Assembly (NCBI RefSeq): GCF_045209745.1
Contig: NZ_CP109273.1
Location: forward strand, 1,178,001-1,242,000
Length of the DNA stretch: 64,000 nucleotides
Reading direction: 5' to 3'
Source: Micromonospora sp045209745
Lineage (GTDB): Bacteria > Actinomycetota > Actinomycetes > Mycobacteriales > Micromonosporaceae
Shown here piece after piece: positions 49,944 through 58,343 of the stretch (its first letter is position 1; every line of letters begins with the position of its first letter). Below the pieces are notes generated by a model. It was given only the letters and a program-made list of their open reading frames with translations, was not told where the DNA came from and did not search any database. The position numbers and the translations under genes were made by a program.

Positions 49944-51652
49944 CGCAGTTCCTCCTCGTCGACTCTGATCACCCAGTTGGCGAACGTCTCGCCCTCGCTC
50001 CGACCGGCCAGGTAACGGCGGGCCAGTCGTTCCACGTACTCCGGAAGCTCCTCGGCGGTGGTCTTGAGGCCGCGCAGCTTGCGGCCGAAACCGGCGGTCT
50101 GCCCCCGCGCCATGCCCAACCCGCCGCCGAGGTGCACCTGAAAGCCCTCCACCTGTCGGCCGTCCGGGCCGACCACCAACTGGCCCTTGAGCCCGATGTC
50201 GGCCACCTGGGTGCGCGCGCACGCGTTCGGGCAGCCGTTGATGTGGATCGAGATGTCCGCGTCGAAGTCGCGCAGCCGCTGCTCCAGCCGGGCCACCAAC
50301 TCCTCACCGCGGGCCTTCGTCTCGACGATGGCCAACTTGCAGTACTCGATGCCGGTGCACGCCATCGTGCCGCGCCGCCAGGCCGACGGCCGCGCCTCCA
50401 GGCCGATCCCGCGCAGCGCGTCGACAAGCGACTCCGTGCGCTCCGACGGCACGTCGAGCACCAGCAGCTTCTGGTACGGGGTGAGCCGTACCCGGTCACT
50501 GCCGTGCGCCTCGACCACATCGGCCAGTTGGGTGAGCTGCACGCCGGAGACCCGCCCGACCACCGGGGCGGCGCCCACGTAGTGCCGCCCGTCGGCCTGC
50601 TCGTGCACGCCCACGTGGTCGATCGGCTTCGACGGCAGCACCGGCGCCGGGCCGTCGAGCAGCGTCCGGCCGAGGTAGTCCTTCTCCAGGACCTCGCGGA
50701 AGCGCTCCACGCCCCAGTCGGCCACCAGGAACTTCAGGCGGGCGCGGTTGCGCAGCCGGCGGTAGCCGTAGTCGCGGAAGATCCCGACCACCCCGGCCCA
50801 CACGTCCGGCACTTCCGCCAGCGGCACCCAGACGCCGAGCCGCTGGGCCAGCATCGGGTTGGTGGCGAGACCGCCGCCGACCCAGACGTCGAAGCCGGGG
50901 CCGTGCTCGGGGTGGTCGACACCGAGGAAGGCGATGTCGTTCGACTCGTACGGCGTGTCCACCAACCAGGAGATCGACGTCTTGAACTTGCGGGGCAGGT
51001 TGGAGAACTGCTTGTCGCCGATATACCGGGTAACGATCTCGTCCAGCGCCGGGGTCGGGTCGAGCACCTCGTCACGGGCCACCCCGGCGACCGGGCTGCC
51101 CAGCACGATCCGGGGGCAGTCGCCGCACGCCTCGGTGGTCTGGAGGCCGACCGACTCCAGCCGTCGCCAGATCTCCGGCATGTCCTCGACCCGGATCCAG
51201 TGGTATTGGATGTTCTGCCGGTCGGTGATGTCGGCGGTGTCCCGGGCGAACTCCCGGGAGATGTCCGCGATCACCCGCAGCTGGGCCAGGCTGAGCTGAC
51301 CGCCGTCGATGCGGACCCGGAGCATGAAGAACTCGTCCTCCAGCTCGTGCGGCTCCAGCACGGCGGTGCGCCCGCCGTCGATGCCCGCCTTGCGCTGGGT
51401 GTAGAGGCCCCACCAGCGGAACCGGCCGCGCAGATCCTGCGGGTCGATGGAGGCGAAGCCGCCGTGCGCGTAGATGGTCTCGATGCGGGCCCGGACGTTG
51501 AGCGGGTCGTCGTCCTTCTTGATGCGCTCGTTGACGTTGAGGGGCTCGCGGTGGCCGAGCGCCCACTGACCCTCACCCCGTGGCCGGCGCGGCGCCCGGG
51601 CCGGGCGGGCCGTCGGGTCCTCGGAACGGGCCGGGATGCTGCTGACCGCCAT
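49940..51652 (-). CDS. sirA: Ferredoxin-dependent sulfite/nitrite reductase
   Basis: A 570-residue siroheme/[4Fe-4S] reductase. Two ferredoxin-like repeats surround the siroheme pocket; the cysteine ligands are in TGIEYCKLA near 440 and NGCPNACARTQ near 477. The C-terminal half also has the arginine-rich motif NIQYHWIRVEDMPE near 145-158. The context (cysH, chelatase) makes sulfite reduction the most likely role. ATG 51652 follows GGAGGACGCCGCG. A 28-codon upstream ORF lies 132 bp before it. Confidence 0.93.
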   Translation of the reverse strand: MAVSSIPARSEDPTARPARAPRRPRGEGQWALGHREPLNVNERIKKDDDPLNVRARIETIYAHGGFASIDPQDLRGRFRWWGLYTQRKAGIDGGRTAVLEPHELEDEFFMLRVRIDGGQLSLAQLRVIADISREFARDTADITDRQNIQYHWIRVEDMPEIWRRLESVGLQTTEACGDCPRIVLGSPVAGVARDEVLDPTPALDEIVTRYIGDKQFSNLPRKFKTSISWLVDTPYESNDIAFLGVDHPEHGPGFDVWVGGGLATNPMLAQRLGVWVPLAEVPDVWAGVVGIFRDYGYRRLRNRARLKFLVADWGVERFREVLEKDYLGRTLLDGPAPVLPSKPIDHVGVHEQADGRHYVGAAPVVGRVSGVQLTQLADVVEAHGSDRVRLTPYQKLLVLDVPSERTESLVDALRGIGLEARPSAWRRGTMACTGIEYCKLAIVETKARGEELVARLEQRLRDFDADISIHINGCPNACARTQVADIGLKGQLVVGPDGRQVEGFQVHLGGGLGMARGQTAGFGRKLRGLKTTAEELPEYVERLARRYLAGRSEGETFANWVIRVDEEELR

Positions 51653-51784
51653 CGCGGCGTCCTCCGTTGTCTGCTGTGCCTCGGGGCACGCGCGGGGCGC
51701 GGCGGCCAGCCCGAGATCGGGCGGGACAACGGTGTCTGAGACAGCCGGCGCGGAGCGCGCCCGAGACGGATTGGTCGGGCGTCG

Positions 51785-51871
51785 TCAGTCGGCCGGACAG
51801 ATCGCGCTGCGGACGCGGCCGTAATCAACGTGGCGACGAGCCACGAAGCGGCGGATGACAGCGGCGGTCAT
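51785..51871 (-). CDS. Putative cis-acting leader peptide of the sirA operon
   Basis: A 28-residue ORF starting ATG 51871, ending TGA 51785. It reads MTAAVIRRFVARRHVDYGRV followed by RSAICPAD (RRHVDYGRV at 12-20, Cys25 near the end). The basic R-R-H-V-D core followed by a Cys late in the peptide matches what I recall of leader peptides before actinobacterial sulfur genes. No ribosome binding site precedes the ATG, but CAGCAT lies at -12 to -7 (minus strand), with A and T at the -11 and -7 positions, fitting a leaderless start. It could act as a cysteine-sensing attenuator. Confidence 0.6.
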   Translation of the reverse strand: MTAAVIRRFVARRHVDYGRVRSAICPAD

Positions 51872-52030
51872 GGGCCTATGCTGCCACACGGCGTGGGGGC
51901 CGGCCAATGTCCACGTGCGGGATCCCACATCACGGGCCGAGGGCCACCCGACCAGCTGGTCACCGAGGACGGTTCAGACGCCTGCCGCCGGCTGACACCA
52001 CGGACCGCATGGCCGTGGCAGGCTCGGACC

Positions 52031-53536
52031 GTGGGCAGATTGTCCGAGTCGACCGGGGCGGCGTGGGACCGCCTGCGCCGCGTGCCGGTCTGGCTCCCGC
52101 CGGCGCTGCTGACCCTGGCGGTGACCCTGACCGGGCTGGGCTCCGCCCAGCTCTGGCGCGACGAGCTGGCGACCTGGAGCGCGGCCACCCGCTCGCCCGG
52201 CGACCTGGCCCGCCTGGCCGGCACCATCGACGCCGCCACCGGGCCGTACTACCTGCTGATGCACGTCTGGACCGCCGTCGCCGGCGACTCCACGATCGCC
52301 CTCCGCGTGCCGGCTGTGCTGGCGATGACCGTGGCCGCCGGGTTGCTCGCCGTGCTCGGCGCGCGGCTCGTCGACCGGCGCGGCGGCCTCTTCGCCGGGC
52401 TGCTGTTCGCGGTGCTCCCCGGCACCTCCCGCTATGGGCAGGAAGCCCGCCCGTACGCCCTGGCCACCATGCTCGCGGTGCTCGCCACCCTGCTGCTGGT
52501 GACCGCGCTGCGCCGACCGGGCTGGGCCCGTTGGGCTGGTTACGCCGCCGCCGTCGCCGCTCTCGGACTCGTCCACCTGATCGCGCTCACCCTGCTCGCC
52601 GCGCACGGGCTGGTCGTCCTGCTCGCCTGGTGGCGCGGCCCGACCGCGGCCGGCATCGCCAGCCCGGCCCATCCCGCCGTGGAGCGGGACCGGCGGGTGT
52701 GGCGGTGGGTGGTCGCCGTGGTGCCGGTCGCGCTGCTGGCCGGTCCGCTGTTGCTCAAGGCCCGGACACAGCAGTCCCGGCAGCTGAACTGGGTCGGCCT
52801 GGCGCGGCTGGACGACCTGACCGCGCTGCCCGGCGGCGTGGCCCAGAGCAGCGTGGTGGGCGGCGTGCTGATCGGGGTCGCCGCGCTGGGCGTGGCCCGG
52901 CTCGGGCGGCGCGCCCTGCTGCCGGTGAGCGCGGTGCTGCTGCCCGTGCTGCTGCTCTTCGCCGCCGGCGCGGTCGTGCCACTGTGGGTGCCCCGGTACC
53001 TGGTCTTCGTGGTGCCCTTCGCGTGCCTGCTCGCGGGCGCTGCGCTGGCCGCGGTGGCCGCGCCGGCCGCGCTCGTCGTGGTGGTCCTGGCCGGGCTGCT
53101 CGGCCTGCCCGACCAGGCGGCGCTGCGGCGGACCCACGAGTGGCCACGCAGCGCGCCGGTGGACTACACGGGCGTGGCGCGGGTGATCGCCGACGGTCAG
53201 CGACCGGGCGATGCGGTGGTCTATTCGCCCCGGCACAGCTGGCTCTTCCTCGACCTCGGCATCGAGTACCACCTCGCCAACCCGCCCAGGGACGTGCTGG
53301 TCACCGAGGACGAGGTCCGCCGGGGCGACCTGTGGGCCGCCGAGTGCCCCCAACCGGCGCAGTGCCTGGCCGGCACGCCACGAGTGTGGCTGGTCGTCGC
53401 CGGCCGGCATGCCGAGCCGCTGGGCGCCGTGCGGGGCGCCAAGGGCGACGCGCTACGCGCAGACTTCACCGTCACCCAGGTCTGGCAGCGGCCCGGCCTG
53501 ACCGTCGCCCTACTGACCAGCCGCCCCGGCCGCTGA
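52031..53536 (+). CDS. GT-C type polytopic glycosyltransferase (PMT/GT39-like)
   Basis: A 501-residue membrane protein with ten or more hydrophobic segments. It has the GT-C features of a short periplasmic acidic motif (LWRDELATWSA near residues 35-45, with Asp-Glu) and R-Y-G-Q-E-A-R-P-Y-A-L near 138-148. Family members transfer sugars from polyprenyl phosphate donors to proteins or glycans on the outer face. GTG 52031 is chosen; an upstream in-frame extension would overlap the sirA leader. Divergent from the sirA operon. Confidence 0.85.
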   Translation: MGRLSESTGAAWDRLRRVPVWLPPALLTLAVTLTGLGSAQLWRDELATWSAATRSPGDLARLAGTIDAATGPYYLLMHVWTAVAGDSTIALRVPAVLAMTVAAGLLAVLGARLVDRRGGLFAGLLFAVLPGTSRYGQEARPYALATMLAVLATLLLVTALRRPGWARWAGYAAAVAALGLVHLIALTLLAAHGLVVLLAWWRGPTAAGIASPAHPAVERDRRVWRWVVAVVPVALLAGPLLLKARTQQSRQLNWVGLARLDDLTALPGGVAQSSVVGGVLIGVAALGVARLGRRALLPVSAVLLPVLLLFAAGAVVPLWVPRYLVFVVPFACLLAGAALAAVAAPAALVVVVLAGLLGLPDQAALRRTHEWPRSAPVDYTGVARVIADGQRPGDAVVYSPRHSWLFLDLGIEYHLANPPRDVLVTEDEVRRGDLWAAECPQPAQCLAGTPRVWLVVAGRHAEPLGAVRGAKGDALRADFTVTQVWQRPGLTVALLTSRPGR

Positions 53537-53569
53537 CCTGACCGGACGGGACAGGCCGGAACGCGTCCC

Positions 53570-55165
53570 TCAGGCTTGTGAACGGCCGTCCGGGGCGCTG
53601 CGGGCCAGTGGGACGACCAGCACCGCCTCGGTGCCGCCGTTGGCACCGGCGCGCAGCTCGATGGTGCCGCGCAGCTCCCCGGTGACCAGGGCCCGGACGA
53701 TCTGGAGGCCGAGCCGGCTGCCACGTTCGGCGTCGAAGTCGGGCGGCAGCCCACGCCCGTTGTCCGTGACCGAGACGTGCAGCATCTTGCGGAACCGGTG
53801 CGCCGAGACCACCACCTCCGGACGCACCGACGGATCGACCTCGGGTACGACGACCGGCACCAGGCCCGGGGTGGCGGCGGGCACGCCGGCCTCGTCCGCC
53901 TCGTCGGCCGGCGGGAAGCCGTGCTCGACGGCGTTGAGCAGCAACTCGTTGAGGACCATCACCAGCGAGGTGGCGATCTCCGCCGGCAGCACGCCGAAGC
54001 TGCCCCGCCGGCGCATGCCGACGCTCACCTCGGTCGCCGCGACCTCGGTCGCCGCGCTGGCCACCCGGTCGACGATGCCGTCGAACTCGACCGCCTCGTC
54101 GCTGGACATGGAGAGCGTCTCGTGCACCAGGGCGATCGAGGCGACCCGGCGGACCGATTCCTCCAGCGCGACCCGCGCCTCCGGCATGGAGACCCGGCGG
54201 GCCTGCAACCGCAGCAGCGCGGCAACGGTCTGGAGGTTGTTCTTCACCCGGTGGTGGATCTCCCGGATGGTGGCGTCCTTGGTGATCAGTGCCCGGTCGC
54301 GGCGGCGGACCTCGGTGATGTCCCGGACCAGCACCAGCGCGCCGATCGGCACCCCGGCGGGCATCAGGGGCAGCGCCCGGGTGAGCATCGTGGCACCGCG
54401 CGCGTCGATTTCCCGTCGGGGTGGCGCCTCACCGCGCAGCGCGGCCAGGATGCCGTTCGCCGCCTCGGTACCGTCCAGCGGGTCACCGGCGAGCCGGCGG
54501 TGCAGCGCGGCCAGGTCCTCGCCCACCAGGTGGGAGGCGTAGCCCAGTCGGCGGTACGCGGACTGCGCGTTCGGGCTGGCGTAGGTGACCTTGCCGCCGG
54601 CGTCGAGCCGGACCAGGCCGTCGCCGACCCGGGGCGCGGAGGTGGTCTCGCCCGGGTGCCGCGGTGGCGGGAAGGTGCCATCCGCGATCATCTGCGCCAG
54701 GTCGTCCGCCGTGGTCAGGTAGTTGAGCTCCAACTGGCTGGGGGTACGCGCGGTGGAGAGGTTGGTGTCCCGGCCCACCACGGCGATCACCTCGCCGGCC
54801 TCTCCCTCGGCGGTCCGCAGACGAACCGGAATCGCCTCGTGCCGGGCGGGTACGTCGCCGTACCAGACCGGGTCGCCCTCCCGCCAGATCCGGCCCTGGG
54901 AGTACGCCACCCCCAGGTGAGCCACCTCCGGCCCGCCGACGATCCGCCCCACCTGGTCGTCCTGGTACGCGGTGGGCGCGGTGGTCGGGCGGACCTGGGC
55001 GACGCAGAGGAACGTGCCGTCGGCGTCGACCGGCACCCAGAGCAGCAGGTCAGCGAAGGACAGATCGGAGAGCAGTTGCCAGTCGCCGGCGATCCGGTGC
55101 AGGTGGTCGATGTCGGCCGGACGGAGATGGGTGTGCTCCTCGGCGAGGTCGCGCAGCGTGGACAC
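53570..55165 (-). CDS. pdtaS: PdtaS-like cytoplasmic histidine kinase
   Basis: A 531-residue soluble kinase of the HisKA_2/HWE type. An N-terminal GAF-like domain (about 10-140) is followed by a PAS domain (about 165-270), the phosphorylation site IREIHHRVKNNLQTVAALLRLQARR near 290-314, and the ATPase domain with N-box MVLNELLLNAVEHGFP near 395-410 and DNGRGLP. GTG 55165 starts VSTLRDLAEEHT, aligning with the start of M. tuberculosis PdtaS; GTG 55189 would add eight residues. Its ANTAR response partner PdtaR is not in the window. It lies directly after the SIS-domain gene. Confidence 0.88.
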   Translation of the reverse strand: MSTLRDLAEEHTHLRPADIDHLHRIAGDWQLLSDLSFADLLLWVPVDADGTFLCVAQVRPTTAPTAYQDDQVGRIVGGPEVAHLGVAYSQGRIWREGDPVWYGDVPARHEAIPVRLRTAEGEAGEVIAVVGRDTNLSTARTPSQLELNYLTTADDLAQMIADGTFPPPRHPGETTSAPRVGDGLVRLDAGGKVTYASPNAQSAYRRLGYASHLVGEDLAALHRRLAGDPLDGTEAANGILAALRGEAPPRREIDARGATMLTRALPLMPAGVPIGALVLVRDITEVRRRDRALITKDATIREIHHRVKNNLQTVAALLRLQARRVSMPEARVALEESVRRVASIALVHETLSMSSDEAVEFDGIVDRVASAATEVAATEVSVGMRRRGSFGVLPAEIATSLVMVLNELLLNAVEHGFPPADEADEAGVPAATPGLVPVVVPEVDPSVRPEVVVSAHRFRKMLHVSVTDNGRGLPPDFDAERGSRLGLQIVRALVTGELRGTIELRAGANGGTEAVLVVPLARSAPDGRSQA

Positions 55166-55190
55166 GCTGACCAGGGTGCCACGCCGCACC

Positions 55191-56243
55191 TCACATCGTC
55201 GCGGTGACCTTCTTCAACCCGCGCGGCGCGTCCGGGTCCTCACCTCGGGTGAGCGCCAGGGCGAGCGCCAACCGCTGCAACGGCAGGATGTCCAGCAGCG
55301 GGGCGTACCGCTCGTCGACCTCGGGGACGGCGAGCCGGGTGGCGCCCGGCACGGCGGCGGAGCCGACCACCACCACGTCGGCGCGGCGTTCGTCGAGGCG
55401 GGGCAGCACCTCGCCCATGGACCGTCCACCTGGACCCGAGCCGACCACGGCGAGCACCGGGACCTCCCGGTCGGTCATCGCGAGCGGGCCGTGCAGCAGG
55501 TCGGCGCCGGAGAAGGCGAGCGCCGGCAGGTACGAGGTCTCCATCAGCTTCAGCGCGGCCTCCCGGGCGGTCGGGTAGGCGTATCCCCGGCCGGCGGCGA
55601 CCAGCTGGCGGGCGAACCGGTAGCGCGGTGCGAGCTGGGCCGGGGTGTCGTCGGCCAGGGTGCGTGCGGCCAGCTCGGGCAGCGCGTCGAGCGCCTCCCG
55701 TTCGGCCGCCGGGAGCACGCCGTCGCCGGCCCGGATCCCCTCCACCAGCATCAGCAGGGCGAGCAGTTCAGCGGTGTACGTCTTGGTGGCGGCCACCGCC
55801 CGCTCGTGCCCGGCGTCGATGTCGATGCTCAGCTCGGCGACCTCGGCCAACGGCGAGTCGGGGGCGTTGGTCACCGCGAGGGTGAGCGCGCCGGAGGCAC
55901 GCGCGGCGCGCAGAACCTCGGCCAGGTCGGGTGAGCCGCCACTCTGACTGACGCCGACAACCAGCGCGTCGGACAGGTCGGGGCGCCCACCGAACAGGGT
56001 GACCACGCTCGGCGACGCGAGGCCGGCGGGCAGGCCGAGCCGGATCTCGGTCAGGTACGCCCCGTAGAGGGCCGCGTGGTCGGAGGTGCCTCGGGCGGTG
56101 AAGACCACATGCCGCGGGCGGCGTTCGGCGATGGCCGCGGCCACTCGGGCGATCCCGGCGGCGTTTGCCGCCGAGAGCAGGCGCGCGTAGCCAGCCGGCT
56201 GCTCGTCGATGTCGGCGGCCATCCCAGCCCCTGCACGTGTCAC
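55191..56243 (-). CDS. SIS-domain sugar isomerase (GlmS/AgaS-like, no glutaminase domain)
   Basis: A 350-residue protein of two SIS domains. Landmarks include FTARGTSDHAALY near 55-67, VGVSQSGGSPD near 100-110, AAVATKTYTAELLALL near 145-160, and REAALKLMETSYLPA near 226-240. The glutamine amidotransferase half of GlmS is absent, so it resembles glucosamine-6-phosphate deaminase- or AgaS-like enzymes. GTG 56243 follows GGGGAG. It ends 1 bp before an alternative kinase start, so both genes probably form one transcript. Confidence 0.88.
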   Translation of the reverse strand: MTRAGAGMAADIDEQPAGYARLLSAANAAGIARVAAAIAERRPRHVVFTARGTSDHAALYGAYLTEIRLGLPAGLASPSVVTLFGGRPDLSDALVVGVSQSGGSPDLAEVLRAARASGALTLAVTNAPDSPLAEVAELSIDIDAGHERAVAATKTYTAELLALLMLVEGIRAGDGVLPAAEREALDALPELAARTLADDTPAQLAPRYRFARQLVAAGRGYAYPTAREAALKLMETSYLPALAFSGADLLHGPLAMTDREVPVLAVVGSGPGGRSMGEVLPRLDERRADVVVVGSAAVPGATRLAVPEVDERYAPLLDILPLQRLALALALTRGEDPDAPRGLKKVTATM

Positions 56244-56319
56244 GGACACTCCCCCTTGCGCGGTTACCGCGTGTTTGCTGCTCAGCCTTGCACGTTTCAG
56301 CACATCTGGGCAATTGAAC

Positions 56320-56335
56320 GAGCAGGAGTGAGCAG
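56320..56335. promoter_or_regulatory. Direct repeat in the divergent promoter of the SIS gene
   Basis: GAGCAG occurs at 56320-56325 and again at 56330-56335, exactly one helical turn apart, between the SIS gene and the divergent TPR gene. The region around it is AT-richer than its neighbours. Direct repeats of this spacing are common for sugar-responsive DeoR- or GntR-type regulators; no regulator is adjacent. Confidence 0.35.
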
Positions 56336-56410
56336 ATGATCACCGGATGATCTCAATATCAACTACGCTTGCCCCGCTGCACACGGTCTAGCCTGCGACG
56401 AGAGGACGAC

Positions 56411-58237
56411 GTGCCCGAGGGAACGGACGACCCCGCGCTCTCCGCGACGGAGGAGCTGGCGCTGGCCCGGCTGGCACTGGACGAGGGCGACCTGCACCAC
56501 GCCGCCAGCCACCTCGCCAGCGCGCTGGCGGGGGCGCCCACCCTCCCAGAGGTGCACGAGACGTTGGCCCGGCTCGCCGCAACGAGCGGCGGTGGCCTCG
56601 ATCTCTTCCCGATCAACCACCACACCTTCGTGGGGGCGGTCGTCGCCCGCGCCCACCTGCTCGCCACCGCCGGCCGGCCCGCCGAGGGGCTGGAGCTGCT
56701 GGCCGCGGCGACCGCGTACGCGCCCGGCACCCAGTGGGCCGGCGTTCCGTGGGTCACCGCGCCCGAGTTGGCCGAACGGCTGGACCCGGAGCACATCGCC
56801 CGCGTCCTCATGCAGGTCTGCGCCGCGCTGCCCGACCCGGTGCCGCGGCTCGGCCGGGGCGCCCTGACGCCGTACCTCACGCTGGCCCGCAACGCGGTCA
56901 CCGTTCACACCGAGCACGGTCTGCTGCTGGGCGCGGCGTCCGCGCTGGCCCGGCGTCTCGGCGAGGTCGCGCTGGCGGTCCGCTGGGCCACCCGAGGGGT
57001 ACGCGCACAACCCTCGAAAATGGGCGAGGTGTGGCTCGGGTACGCGTACCGCAGCGCGGGCCGGACCCGCGACGGCCTCGCGGCCCTCGGTCGGGCCGTC
57101 AAGCTGGACCCGGACGACCTGGCGATCTACGCGGACATCGCCGGCACCCTGGCCGAGATCGGCCGGCTGGACGAGGCGCTGGAGTGGACCGAGCGGGCGT
57201 TGGCCCGCGACCCGTCGTTCGACTGCGCGGTGCACACCGCCCACCGCCTGCGGCACCTGCGCGACGGCGAGCTGACCCACCTGGTCGCGCTCGCCGACTT
57301 CGTCCGTGACCACCCCGACGACAGTCACGAGCACGGCGACCTCGCCCAGTGCTGCCGAGGCCGGCCCTGGCTCGGCCAGCTGACCCCGGCCAGCGGTCCC
57401 CTTGTCGACGCGATGCGCCAGGCGGTGGCCGACGACGACAACGGTCTCGGCAGCGCCGTACGTCTGCTCGCCGCCGCACCGCCGAGCGCCGTTCGGACGG
57501 CGACGTCCACCGCCCCCGGGCTGCGGATCGAAGTCGTCGGCGCGCTGGAGCCGGACCCGCGCGAGCCCCGACGGGCATCCGCCCAGCGGTTGTGGCACTA
57601 CGCGGACGACGTCCCCACACCCGCGCTGCCGGCGCCCTCGGCGACGGCGGTCGAACGGATCGGGCAGGTCGCACACCCAGCGTGGCCGCACCCACCGGCG
57701 GCGTACGACGCGGCGGTGGGCCTGGCGGGCCTCGACGTGGCGGATCTGCTCGGCCTACTGGTGCACCCGCCGGCCGCGCCGGCCAACGCGGTGGGTCGGC
57801 TGCTGGCCGCCCACGACCCGTCGGTCTGGGTCCGTGGTGTGCAGGTGTGGGCCTGCCTGGGGCTGCTGCACCACCGCACCGACGAGCCGTGGGAGAGCTC
57901 GACCCGGCGGCGCGTGCTGCTCGACCTGATCTGGGGCGTCGAGGACTGGGTCACCGAGGCAGCGCTGTTCGCCCTGGTCACCGCCGCCTGGGTGGATCCT
58001 CCGGTGCGGCCGGACGTGGCGCGGGTGGTGGCGGAACGGCTCGCCGACGCAGCCGCGGTGGCTCGGGACCGGCCGGTCCCGATCGCCGCCTCGCTGGCCC
58101 ACCTGGCCTTCGCGGCCCCGGAGCTGGACCCGGCAACCGCAGCCCTGGCCACCGAACTGCTCGGCACGCGATCCCCCCAACTCCCCCGCCCCCGCAACCC
58201 CCTACGCCGCCTCTGGCACCGCTTCAAAGGCCGGTAG
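56411..58237 (+). CDS. TPR-repeat protein
   Basis: A 608-residue soluble protein. Tetratricopeptide-like helical repeats are visible at about 10-45 (LALARLALDEGDLHHAASHLASALAGAP), 195-230 and 232-265 (WLGYAYRSAGRTRDGLAALGRAVKLDP). The second half is helical with Trp-rich stretches (VWVRGVQVWACLGLLHH) and ends with a basic tail (LRRLWHRFKGR). No catalytic domain is recognised. GTG 56411 follows GAGAGGA. It is divergent from the SIS/PdtaS operon and may be a scaffold; its partners are unknown. Confidence 0.8.
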   Translation: MPEGTDDPALSATEELALARLALDEGDLHHAASHLASALAGAPTLPEVHETLARLAATSGGGLDLFPINHHTFVGAVVARAHLLATAGRPAEGLELLAAATAYAPGTQWAGVPWVTAPELAERLDPEHIARVLMQVCAALPDPVPRLGRGALTPYLTLARNAVTVHTEHGLLLGAASALARRLGEVALAVRWATRGVRAQPSKMGEVWLGYAYRSAGRTRDGLAALGRAVKLDPDDLAIYADIAGTLAEIGRLDEALEWTERALARDPSFDCAVHTAHRLRHLRDGELTHLVALADFVRDHPDDSHEHGDLAQCCRGRPWLGQLTPASGPLVDAMRQAVADDDNGLGSAVRLLAAAPPSAVRTATSTAPGLRIEVVGALEPDPREPRRASAQRLWHYADDVPTPALPAPSATAVERIGQVAHPAWPHPPAAYDAAVGLAGLDVADLLGLLVHPPAAPANAVGRLLAAHDPSVWVRGVQVWACLGLLHHRTDEPWESSTRRRVLLDLIWGVEDWVTEAALFALVTAAWVDPPVRPDVARVVAERLADAAAVARDRPVPIAASLAHLAFAAPELDPATAALATELLGTRSPQLPRPRNPLRRLWHRFKGR

Positions 58238-58257
58238 GAAACCCCGCCCCACCCCGC

Positions 58258-58327
58258 CGATCTTGCACTTGCTGTCGTCGATAAGCCCGGTAACAGGGCT
58301 TATGCCGGGGCACAAAGTGCAAGATCG
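58258..58327. terminator. Bidirectional terminator-like long inverted repeat (element 3)
   Basis: Outer arms CGATCTTGCACTT (58258-58270) and AAGTGCAAGATCG (58315-58327) are perfect. Inner arms ATAAGCCC (58281-58288) and GGGCTTAT (58296-58303) close a 7-base loop, with internal bulges of about ten bases between. It lies between the convergent TPR and efflux genes and is flanked by C runs on the left and G runs on the right. The 17-base C-rich string at its left edge also occurs at element 1. Confidence 0.8.
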
Positions 58328-58343
58328 CGGGGAAGGGGCGCGG

